DNA from: Paraglaciecola sp.
Lineage (GTDB): Bacteria; Pseudomonadota; Gammaproteobacteria; Enterobacterales; Alteromonadaceae
Reading direction: 5' to 3'
DNA: 64,000 nt
NCBI RefSeq assembly: GCF_030730205.1
Contig: NZ_JANQVQ010000304.1
Coordinates: forward strand, 1 to 64,000
The notes below the pieces were generated by a model. It had not been told where the DNA came from and searched no databases. It worked only from the letters and a program-made list of their open reading frames with translations. This document shows positions 58,001 through 64,000 of this stretch, in pieces (position 1 is the first letter of the stretch; every line of letters starts with the position of its first letter). The position numbers were made by a program, and so were the translations under genes.

Positions 58001-58182
58001 GTCCGTATCAACAGCTTGATATGAGTGCCAGTTTTGCTATCAATGACTCGGTATCTCTTTTTGTTGAAGGGCTGAATTTAACCCAAGAAAGTGTGCTTAA
58101 ACATGGTCGTTATGATGAGCAGTTGCTATTAGTCCAACAACCTGGCGCCCGCTATACTCTGGGCATTAGAGGACAGTTTTAG
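55081..58182 (+). CDS. TonB-dependent receptor with N-terminal STN signalling domain
   Basis: The frame is open from 55015. I take the ATG at 55081 (1033 residues), or one six codons on (55099), because these give a signal peptide (MRTLPHFILASSILAFAG) ending near KAQ. An STN domain follows (INFAIEEKSADEALIEFAKQT, in two parts). The plug contains LILVKGMRASAQRAM, FPDLNLAESLQRITGVSIDRS and GGIGSTINIETARP. The barrel ends YTLGIRGQF with C-terminal Phe. The STN domain contacts FecR-type proteins. The plug resembles the saccharide/peptide subtype rather than siderophore receptors. Confidence 0.88.
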   Translation: MSGFAPMRTLPHFILASSILAFAGPNKAQTLPVLPIRACSINFAIEEKSADEALIEFAKQTSLTVVFPFNKVKESMANGLSGQYCPAQAIELLLANTGLAAEFSNSGTLVIKLSEDTQNQKHQSLLSHVIELFTDEGDSLLTYPEAMDAEYELILVKGMRASAQRAMDFKQSSLEVVDAIKAEDIGKFPDLNLAESLQRITGVSIDRSEGEGQFVTVRGFGPQFNTVLTNGRRLATDNQGREFSFDTLASELVSGVSVTKTFSAATQSGGIGSTINIETARPFSERGFKVAGSVKAMFDDNSEQTTPQGTLLVSHSNDVFGWLLSFSQQEHEARINEAQTDGWLLNTNIPQEELTTSSDNIFVPRNYDQRVRFDKRTRTGGTMVLQYRPNPDVDLSLDYLSSSFNVRTQSTSMGHWFTSSNLEDVITDENGTVIEFSQNVGHATDFHSRTFDRPSKISALGFNVAWQASPNFSFHVDASLSDASFKDTQGAANALSLVGYLNRSHFALYENAILPAISGFAEANPYIINAEGEMAGVSDYLDPANGKAHVMLRRGWNLRDELEQFRTDGVWDSPWQHLHSVSFGWMSSRQIKHIERWDNEYNFVHCSFCGYFSEPDLPDNFQQVFDAGDDFLQGISGSQGIPHVWLRHSGEDVFTFLESISDVSFAAVKRDNSFTLQEQVNAAYLDFSFSAQLLQRDISIKTGLRFEDTQVSVVGIEADLIALTVLDQTELGQVYSEPRALNKTSDYQHWLPSFTAKWELSDNVAARFAMSRSLTRPTMSQMSPSLTIETTRQGGDLRVSSGNPALQAFESQNLDLALEWYFADASYMSLSYFRKKVDNFIVSQTSKLVINGVTDPSTGSDSSQADADDHIAIFELTQPVNSETATVAGWELAFQYSFTSGFGLIANSTIVDSNAKLDRENISQKFALTGLSNSKNLILYYEHDPIQIRLAWNQRDGFLQSLTQIQGGEPTIVRPYQQLDMSASFAINDSVSLFVEGLNLTQESVLKHGRYDEQLLLVQQPGARYTLGIRGQF

Positions 58183-58186
58183 GCAC

Positions 58187-58927
58187 TTAAAGTGAACAAA
58201 TTAGCGCCCCACCAATCGCCCCAAGGGTGACCTGCCACCACTTAGGCGCTAGCTCTACCTTGGGTGGGTTTTTCAGCAAGTCTATATACAGTCTGTTGAC
58301 ATCTAAATACATCGCAAACGCTTTTTCATAACCTTGTGAGTAGGCGATGCGTTTGTCTTGTTCTAGTTTGAAGTTCTGCGTTTGTAACTCAAATATGGTT
58401 TTATCTAAGGCCATAATTTGGTTTTGTAGATCAGACTGTTTTAGACAGGCTTCTTTACTATCCAGCGCAGTTACGGTGAGTTTTACATAGTCAATGGGCA
58501 GGACCAAAACTCGCTCTTTCCAAGGTGAACCAGCAACAGGAATCGGTACCTCTATAATTCTAATCGCCTTATCTGTCAGTTTATAGCGGTCTTTAAATTG
58601 TTGTGCGATACTTTGATCACTGTATTGCTTGATGGTGTTGTAGTTAGTCTGAAGCAGCTCTTGTTTGTTGAGTTCAATTTTATTTTCCAACTCAGTGATG
58701 CTCGACTTATGCGCATCAATTTGTATAGCTAGGCTCTGTTGTTTGGCTTCTAAGTCTGCTACTTCCAACGTTAAGGTATCGTTATCTTTCAATAAAGCCG
58801 CTTGCTCATTTTGTGCTTTGGCAATTTTCTCTTCTGCATCTTGCCAAGCGCTGTAATAAAAATAGCTGCCTAGCAGAATAACAGTCAGCAAGACTAAAAT
58901 AGTGACGTTTTTCATTTTGTCTGGCAT
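58187..58927 (-). CDS. Unrecognised coiled-coil protein with membrane helices at both ends
   Basis: The 246-residue product has an N-terminal membrane helix (about 7-26), a coiled coil (about 30-95), a globular middle (about 100-160) with PVAGSPWKERVLVLP, a second coiled segment (about 165-200), and a hydrophobic C-terminus (WWQVTLGAIGGALICSL). I do not recognise the family. It resembles spanin or membrane-tether layouts only in outline. Its start shares one base with the stop of the 79-residue gene (TGATG), and it converges on the STN receptor with only four bases between stops. Confidence 0.65.
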   Translation of the reverse strand: MPDKMKNVTILVLLTVILLGSYFYYSAWQDAEEKIAKAQNEQAALLKDNDTLTLEVADLEAKQQSLAIQIDAHKSSITELENKIELNKQELLQTNYNTIKQYSDQSIAQQFKDRYKLTDKAIRIIEVPIPVAGSPWKERVLVLPIDYVKLTVTALDSKEACLKQSDLQNQIMALDKTIFELQTQNFKLEQDKRIAYSQGYEKAFAMYLDVNRLYIDLLKNPPKVELAPKWWQVTLGAIGGALICSL

Positions 58928-59166
58928 CAGGCCTGTAACTCGTTATTAGTACGCTGGATATTTTTATAATCACAGGCTAAATCGATATCAGAATATGAGC
59001 CTGAGACTAATGTGAAATAGATCGTATTCCCTCCGATTACAGGACGTTCAAGCTTGATTTGAGTCGCAGTATTGTCATTTAGTAAACGCAGCATCGATTG
59101 AATTTTAACGGCCGCCAATTCATCCAGCTCTGCAGTTAAGGTAAAGTTATCTTCTATTAATGACAT
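58927..59166 (-). CDS. Small unrecognised protein
   Basis: The 79-residue soluble protein (MSLIEDNFTLTAELDELAAVKIQ...) has no signal or membrane helix. The start is supported by the AAGGAAG-type sequence upstream (CAAGGAAGAAGAAAGC before ATG). It overlaps the membrane coiled-coil gene by one base, which suggests coupled expression. I recognise no domain. It is separated from the DUF6445-like gene by 90 bases. Confidence 0.65.
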   Translation of the reverse strand: MSLIEDNFTLTAELDELAAVKIQSMLRLLNDNTATQIKLERPVIGGNTIYFTLVSGSYSDIDLACDYKNIQRTNNELQA

Positions 59167-59256
59167 GCTTTCTTCTTCCTTGTTGGGGCAAAACTAAATG
59201 CGTGCATGGAATAAACAGTAGTCGAATTAATATTTTTTGCTTGTTGCTTTGCTGTC

Positions 59257-59982
59257 TTATGGTATCAAAAATGGGGAAGTGGGTGATAATTGCACAAAAC
59301 TATTGACCGTTAAGCGGCTAAGTTGACCATCTTCCGATATCCAGCGTTTTATTAAACCAGAGTGTAAAAGGTTACTAGGGTAAATGATGGCTCTATTTAA
59401 TTGCGCCGGCACTTGGTATATCAATTCAAATTGTCGGGTGCTTCCTTGTAAGTATTGCGCCGCTGGTACACCCAAAGTCTGAGCTTCGTCTTCTAAAACT
59501 CGTGTGTAACGTTTCTGGCGATCCACATTGATGCTCTCAAAACCACTCGCTCGGTGCCTAAAAAAACCAGTGCCACCACTTTGTTCACCACATAAATAAT
59601 GAACGACAGCCCACTGAGTCGATTTATGCGTATCAATGTGAGGAATGCGCTGAATGGGTAATAAATCTGTTGCTCGTACGCTGACCCAAGAAAATATTGA
59701 TTGTGCGTCCTTGAATTGAAGGGCCTGACTATCAGCCAACAAAGGAAGGATCTTGCGCTGTAAAAAGTCACATACAAATGCACTGTATGGTGTTGGCGCT
59801 AAAAATTGTTGCCCAGGATAAAAGTGTTGCTTGGTTGGGATAGGGGCTGAAGCCTGTGAAGCGGTTTCGAGGAGTAAGTCAGCATTAAGTAACCAATTAT
59901 CAATAATAAATAAAGGGTTCTGCTCCTCTCCTACGTTTATCGTTGTGACAGTACTTTGAGGGTGGACTGTATAACTATGCAT
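59257..59982 (-). CDS. DUF6445-like protein (2-oxoglutarate/Fe oxygenase-like fold)
   Basis: The 241-residue protein has His115-x-Asp117 (RIPHIDTHKS) and a distal His207 (YPSNLLHSGLI), the spacing of a 2-His-1-Asp iron facial triad on a double-stranded beta-helix. CGEQSGGTGFFRHR and the C-terminal RLTVNSFVQL also fit DUF6445 proteins. In Alteromonadales and Caulobacterales these occur beside TonB receptors, SapC and tryptophan-halogenase-like genes. Its ATG overlaps the sapC-like stop by eight bases. The reaction is unknown. Confidence 0.72.
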   Translation of the reverse strand: MHSYTVHPQSTVTTINVGEEQNPLFIIDNWLLNADLLLETASQASAPIPTKQHFYPGQQFLAPTPYSAFVCDFLQRKILPLLADSQALQFKDAQSIFSWVSVRATDLLPIQRIPHIDTHKSTQWAVVHYLCGEQSGGTGFFRHRASGFESINVDRQKRYTRVLEDEAQTLGVPAAQYLQGSTRQFELIYQVPAQLNRAIIYPSNLLHSGLIKRWISEDGQLSRLTVNSFVQLSPTSPFLIP

Positions 59983-60727
59983 GACTTGTTAAGTTTGTCT
60001 GAAGCCAAGGGCTAAGAGTATTTAAGCGTATATTTTTTCGCTCAATTAACGCGTAAATTTGCCCCAATGACGCGATTTGCGTATAAATATACTGCAAATA
60101 ACCTGCATGTTTGAGTTCGTTTAGGACCTCTATTGAGATTGAGTTTAGTTTTTCTTCATCAATGCTATACAGCCCTTTAATCTGTCGTTGACTCTTATCT
60201 GCAAACGTAATGTCGAGTTTTAGTGGCATTAGCAAGTCATGTTTTACCAAGCTTTTTATATATGCCTGAGTATGGATTTCACCCTTGAGTAATTCAGCAA
60301 GAATTTGTTTTATTTCTAACAAATAATGAGAAGGGCGATTGTCTTGTGTGAATAACGCTTCTCCATCGTTTGGGGAAATTGAATGACTGTCTTGGTCGAT
60401 ATCGATGACTCTTTGTTTTTCTCTTTCATCATAACCACCCACAAAAAAAGGATGGCGAGCCACATTTAATGGACTATACAAGCTGTTAAACCGAGCTTTA
60501 TTCCAAAATAGGTTTTCACCATGTTCAAAACCCAGCAAGGCAATACACACAAAGTGTCCGGTTTCTTGATTTTTACTCATCAGTATTGGAAATTCAACGA
60601 CAAGCTTTAAAAACTCACTGACAACTACCGGCAGCATGTGTTGATCAGCGATGGCTTCTTCGGCTTTTTGCCTATTTACTTTGATGTTTTTGTGTAGCTG
60701 GATATTTACTGCAATGATGTCAGCCAT
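59975..60727 (-). CDS. SapC-family protein
   Basis: The 250-residue protein resembles the SapC family found beside TonB receptors. Typical are VVVSEFLKLVVEFPILMSKN (in part), FVCIALLGFEHGENLFW, and PFFVGGYDEREKQRVIDID with acidic SPNDGEALF. AGGAG lies upstream of the ATG. It heads a two-gene unit with the DUF6445-like gene. The name comes from an S-layer-associated protein, and no biochemical function is established. Confidence 0.78.
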   Translation of the reverse strand: MADIIAVNIQLHKNIKVNRQKAEEAIADQHMLPVVVSEFLKLVVEFPILMSKNQETGHFVCIALLGFEHGENLFWNKARFNSLYSPLNVARHPFFVGGYDEREKQRVIDIDQDSHSISPNDGEALFTQDNRPSHYLLEIKQILAELLKGEIHTQAYIKSLVKHDLLMPLKLDITFADKSQRQIKGLYSIDEEKLNSISIEVLNELKHAGYLQYIYTQIASLGQIYALIERKNIRLNTLSPWLQTNLTSHA

Positions 60728-61144
60728 AATGTTTTTACTCCTTGCGCAGTGTACTAAGGTAAATTACCCACGGGCTTAATAAAAGTAACAATTCATAGAG
60801 GCAAAAATTGCAAATTAGAAATAGGGCAATGAACGGCTCAAAAGTTCAGCACCTTGACACCCAAATTACGCGCGAGATGTGACTGATTTGTTATTTTTGT
60901 TAAATATTCTTTGAAATTATTAAGTGGTAGATATAGGCTGGAATTGTGATTGAAACTCACATTATACGCGAGACGTTTTTGCGTTTCAGACGTGCTTTTC
61001 GAGAGCAAGATAGCACATTGTAAAGTGCTGAATTTAAAGAGAGTGTTAACGTTTTTAAATCCTTATATCTAATTAAAACCTGTGAAAACGTAACATTTTT
61101 CACGCTATTTTCCTTTTTTCAACCTCAGCTGATAAGGGCTTTCC
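60728..61144. other. Gene-free region between sapC-like and TIGR02647 genes
   Basis: This 417-base AT-rich gap holds divergent promoters by position. A small hairpin, GTGAAAA/TTTTCAC, surrounds CGTAACAT (61082-61103). I see no gene, tRNA or clear operator in it. Confidence 0.5.
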
Positions 61145-61387
61145 ATGATGTTTACTTCCGAGACAATGAATGAATTAAACTTGTTACTTAAATTTCCTGA
61201 TACAAGTTTGATGCAGGGTATTAAGGTGCACCACGATGCTGATCCCGAATTAGTGGCTGCATCTAAGCGCTTATTCGATAAGGGTATTGTGACCTTGCCA
61301 GATGGCGGCTACCTCACTGATTTAGGTCACGATTTGTTAGAACATGCAAAAATTATTAACAGTGCTTTTGCAGTCGCGAAAGAGTAA
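61145..61387 (+). CDS. TIGR02647-family small protein
   Basis: The 80-residue protein contains LNLLLKFPDTSLMQGIKVHHDADPELV (in two parts), AASKRLFDKGIVTLPDGGYLTDLGHDLLEHA-like text, the pattern of the gammaproteobacterial family TIGR02647, which has no known function. There are two adjacent ATGs (61145, 61148). GGG lies ten bases upstream. It is monocistronic. Confidence 0.8.
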   Translation: MMFTSETMNELNLLLKFPDTSLMQGIKVHHDADPELVAASKRLFDKGIVTLPDGGYLTDLGHDLLEHAKIINSAFAVAKE

Positions 61388-61530
61388 TACCAAGATGATG
61401 TTCTAGCGAAGTTACTGAAGGTAAGGTCTGTGACGTCTTTCAAATCAGCAATTTTGCTAGAATATTGGTTCAAAAAAATATGTAATGGTCGATAACTAAA
61501 CATATTGTTGCTCGTTTGAAGTCTGAAATT

Positions 61531-62166
61531 ATGAATCCTATTACTTTTGCCGCCAATCTACTATTTAGCTGTCTCTTCTTACTTGTCACGGTTGCACAAG
61601 CTGAAGAAGAGATCGTCGCCGTGCAACTTTATTCCCAAGATGAACTAATTGAGATGATAAATCGCAATGAGCATCTTGCTAGGGTGGTGAATGATCGGTG
61701 TCAGTTGGTTCAAGATATAGAAGCAAGAGCAGAAACATTGCGAGTACCCGCTTACCAGTTTTTATGGGGGGATATGCTTGCATGGGGCGTATGCGTAAAA
61801 GCTGACCCTAAAAGAGGTATTGCATTTATACAACTAGCTGCAGAGCAAGGATTACCCGCTGGTCTAGAGCAACTAGGTCGATATTACGCGCAAGGTAAAT
61901 TAGTTCAACAAGATAAAGAACGTGCTGTGGTTTTTTTACGAGAGGCATCAGGCCAGGGCCACCTAAAAGCACAAATCGAATTAGCCGAACTCTTTATTGA
62001 AGGGTATGGCAGCCCTTATGATTACGTAGACGCTTATCATTGGCTGTATAATGCGATTACTGCCGATAAAAAGGAACACGCCAAAATTTCAAAATGCTTA
62101 ACTGAACTTGAAAAGTTAATGCACCCTAAAGCAGTTCGAGAAGCGAAAAGACCCTTGAATTCGTAA
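61531..62166 (+). CDS. motX: MotX, sodium-driven flagellar motor protein
   Basis: From the ATG at 61531 the 211-residue product has a signal peptide (ending AQAEE). It closely follows Vibrio MotX: CQLVQDIEARAETLRVPAYQFL (in parts), GDMLAWGVCV, LEQLGRYYAQGKLVQQDKERAV (in parts) and AYHWLYNAITAD. The middle is Sel1-like repeats (about 75-180). MotX joins MotY in the T ring around the basal body and is needed for stator assembly of sodium motors. No other flagellar gene is in the window; rnr follows, a linkage seen in related bacteria. A TTG at 61516 is an alternative start. Confidence 0.87.
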   Translation: MNPITFAANLLFSCLFLLVTVAQAEEEIVAVQLYSQDELIEMINRNEHLARVVNDRCQLVQDIEARAETLRVPAYQFLWGDMLAWGVCVKADPKRGIAFIQLAAEQGLPAGLEQLGRYYAQGKLVQQDKERAVVFLREASGQGHLKAQIELAELFIEGYGSPYDYVDAYHWLYNAITADKKEHAKISKCLTELEKLMHPKAVREAKRPLNS

Positions 62167-62187
62167 ATCGCAGAGTATCTTTACCTT

Positions 62188-62616
62188 TTAGATGGTGGAG
62201 TTAGTTAGCGTATTTAGCGTGTCATGGATAAATTCTATGGCGCTGGCTTTGTCTTGAAAAATTTGTTTGCTTAGGTCTGTGGTAATTCCCGCAGCTCTAC
62301 GAGAACTGTTGACTTGATGCAGAGCCAATGGATTGTTAACAACATAGGCATCTACAACACAGCCACGATTCATCATATGGCCATGAAGTTCTATCATCAT
62401 CTTTTGTGCTTGAGGTGTTTCGGCTTCGCTGTGGCTTAAATCACCGAAATAGCCCCACGCTGGCAGGTTAAAATGGTTAATTAGGATGCGCATGTCTCGA
62501 CAAAAATTTCGAGTTAAAATGCTGCCCAAGGCCCCATTTAATTTAGCTGTTACTACACGATCTGAATAAGATAAGTGATAATCGCCATGTTTGTCTTTAA
62601 ATGTAAACTCACCCAT
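62188..62616 (-). CDS. Hypothetical protein, STAS-like fold possible
   Basis: The product is 142 residues from the ATG at 62616, or 146 from a GTG at 62628. Neither has an ideal ribosome site. The pattern of a beta hairpin, then helices and strands (YHLSYSDRVVTAKLNGALG, then AWGYFGDLS, then VVDAYVVNNPLALHQ) recalls SpoIIAA/STAS-type proteins, but I do not recognise the family. No signal or membrane helix was seen. It converges on motX, with 21 bases between stops. Confidence 0.6.
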   Translation of the reverse strand: MGEFTFKDKHGDYHLSYSDRVVTAKLNGALGSILTRNFCRDMRILINHFNLPAWGYFGDLSHSEAETPQAQKMMIELHGHMMNRGCVVDAYVVNNPLALHQVNSSRRAAGITTDLSKQIFQDKASAIEFIHDTLNTLTNSTI

Positions 62617-62898
62617 GTAACTTTTCACCTTACCCAGAAACTACGTCACCTGAGTATAATACGTTTAAAGAATTTGCATATAAATGAGCGTCTACCTTGT
62701 TATTAAAAATCAAGTCATGCCTAGGTTTAAGTGCCTTCGAGCACTGTAGTATTCATCATATTGACGATTTAAATAGGCCCAAGTAGGCAACGCTAATTCG
62801 AATTACTAAGAGTAAAATAACTAAAAAACTACAGAGTTTTGTAGGCAACAGGTATACTGCGTGCAACATTTGACTTTGAGGATCGTGCAGATCCAGCT

Positions 62899-64000
62899 AT
62901 GAACGACGACCCCCATTACCAACGCGAAAAAGAAAAATATGAAAATCCAGTCGCCAGCCGCGAATATTTGCTGGAATTGCTAGTTAAAGCTAAAAAACCT
63001 TTGTCCTTCCTCGAATTTTGCCATCAGCTCAATGCGACCGATGAAGACAGTCGCATAGGTATTCAACGACGGTTGAGAGCGATGGAGCGAGAGGGACAAG
63101 TAGAGTTTAATCGCGACAAAAAATACGCCTTAATTAAAGCAGACGATTTGATTCAGGGGCGTGTTATTGGCCATCGAGAAGGCTTTGGCTTTTTAAAGCG
63201 TGAAGATGGCGAGAAGGACTTGTTTATTCATCAAATGCAAATGGCCACTGTGTTACATGGTGACGTTGTGCAAGTAAAAGAAAGTGGTACGGATAATCGT
63301 GGCCGCAGAGAAGCCCGGATAGTAAAAATTATTGAGCCTCGCTCGGAGCCAATTGTGGGCCGTTATTTTTTCGAAAATAATGTTGGTGTCGTGATCCCGG
63401 ATGATAGCCGCATTAATCACGAAATAATGATCCCCAAAGAACAAACCAATGGCGCAAGGCAAGGGCATATTGTCGTTGTTGAAATTGTACAACGTCCGCG
63501 CAAACGAGTTAACGCCATCGGTAAAATAGTTGAAGTTCTAGGTGAGCACATGGCACCTGGTATGGAAATAGATATGGCCTTGAGGACCTTTGAAATTCCG
63601 CATCAATGGCCAAAAGGTGTGACTAAACAAATTAAAGGTTTGACCGAAGACGTGCCTGAAGAGGCTAAAACAGGTCGTATTGACTTACGTCAGCTTCCCT
63701 TAGTTACCATTGATGGTGAAGATGCTCGTGACTTTGATGATGCGGTTTTTTGTGAACCCCTTGAAAAAGGCGGATGGCAACTATGGGTAGCCATTGCTGA
63801 CGTGAGTTATTATGTTCGTCCGGGAACAGCTTTAGATAGCGAAGCGCAAAATCGTGGTACGTCGGTTTATTTTCCAGAACAAGTTGTACCGATGCTACCT
63901 GAAGTGCTGTCGAATGGTTTATGCTCACTCAATCCTCAAGTAGACCGCTTGTGCATGGTATGTGAAATGACCGTCAGTGAGTCGGGTAAATTACTTGAGC
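62899..64000 (+). CDS. rnr: Ribonuclease R (3' part beyond window)
   Basis: The reading frame from the ATG at 62899 is open to the window edge (367 codons). It has an N-terminal helix-turn-helix (REYLLELLVKAKKPLSFLEF), cold-shock domains (GRVIGHREGFGFLKRED; DLFIHQMQM), and the beginning of the RNB catalytic domain with IDGEDARDFDDAV (residues about 271-283), which carries the metal-binding Asp residues. RNase R is a processive 3'-5' exonuclease that degrades structured RNA. The start has no strong ribosome site in the bases just before it. Confidence 0.93.
   Translation, partial: MNDDPHYQREKEKYENPVASREYLLELLVKAKKPLSFLEFCHQLNATDEDSRIGIQRRLRAMEREGQVEFNRDKKYALIKADDLIQGRVIGHREGFGFLKREDGEKDLFIHQMQMATVLHGDVVQVKESGTDNRGRREARIVKIIEPRSEPIVGRYFFENNVGVVIPDDSRINHEIMIPKEQTNGARQGHIVVVEIVQRPRKRVNAIGKIVEVLGEHMAPGMEIDMALRTFEIPHQWPKGVTKQIKGLTEDVPEEAKTGRIDLRQLPLVTIDGEDARDFDDAVFCEPLEKGGWQLWVAIADVSYYVRPGTALDSEAQNRGTSVYFPEQVVPMLPEVLSNGLCSLNPQVDRLCMVCEMTVSESGKLLE

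Noticed and set aside
1..64000. CRISPR arrays, tRNA or rRNA genes, insertion sequences, prophage
   Set aside because: No regularly spaced direct repeats with unique spacers, cloverleaf sequences, transposase, integrase or phage structural genes were seen by eye; a covariance-model scan would be needed to exclude small RNAs.

Overview
The window looks like a chromosomal segment of a marine gammaproteobacterium of the order Alteromonadales, probably an Alteromonadaceae genus such as Paraglaciecola, Glaciecola or Aliiglaciecola. The evidence is the gene complement and order: yejK/yejL/yejM, an Entner-Doudoroff cluster with HexR, an argCBFGH-argA operon divergent from argE, motX next to rnr, several large TonB-dependent receptors, and moderate G+C. 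No phage, integrase, transposase, CRISPR array, tRNA or rRNA gene was seen. The species is inferred by eye, not computed.

Layout. 1-5.8 kb: tail of a gene, a His-rich TonB receptor, a spermidine-synthase-like protein and an exported catalase-peroxidase (katG). 6-11.6 kb: rlmA, the yejM-like/yejL pair divergent from yejK, a tandem-domain PTPS-like protein and an M23 peptidase. 11.6-12.5 kb: a gene-free tract holding three copies of a hairpin-rich element. 12.5-17 kb: small conserved proteins, trhO, an EF-hand protein and a saccharopine-dehydrogenase-like oxidoreductase. 17-25.6 kb: pyk, hexR and zwf-pgl-edd-glk-eda, the glucose catabolic block, with HexR-type operators before pyk and zwf. 25.6-37.2 kb: a rhamnogalacturonan locus with a tandem SGNH esterase lipoprotein divergent from a PL11 lyase lipoprotein and a large TonB receptor; a 20-bp perfect palindrome lies in the divergent intergenic region. 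37.2-38.8 kb: HupE/UreJ-like and HopJ-like proteins. 38.8-47 kb: arginine biosynthesis. 47-53.1 kb: a membrane protein with a degenerate GGDEF domain, mgsA, a CpxR/CpxA-like two-component system, a CBS protein, a lysophospholipase-like hydrolase and trmL. 53.1-60.7 kb: a FecI/FecR-type sigma/anti-sigma pair, a TonB receptor with an N-terminal STN signalling domain, two unrecognised proteins, a DUF6445-like protein and a SapC-family protein. 61-64 kb: a TIGR02647-type protein, motX, an unknown small protein, and the start of rnr, cut by the window edge.

How the genes work together. Sugar acids and glucose enter the Entner-Doudoroff route (Zwf, Pgl, Edd, Eda, Glk) under HexR, which probably also acts on pyruvate kinase. 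The pectin locus would cut and deacetylate rhamnogalacturonan at the cell surface and import the products through its TonB receptor. The FecI/FecR/STN-receptor set is a cell-surface signalling system, and its SapC/DUF6445 neighbours suggest a nutrient-uptake island of unknown substrate.

The most unusual feature is the 11.6-12.5 kb tract. Three related units, the third inverted, keep the same order of hairpins and the same loop sequences while the stem sequences differ but still pair. That is what a selected nucleic-acid structure would look like.
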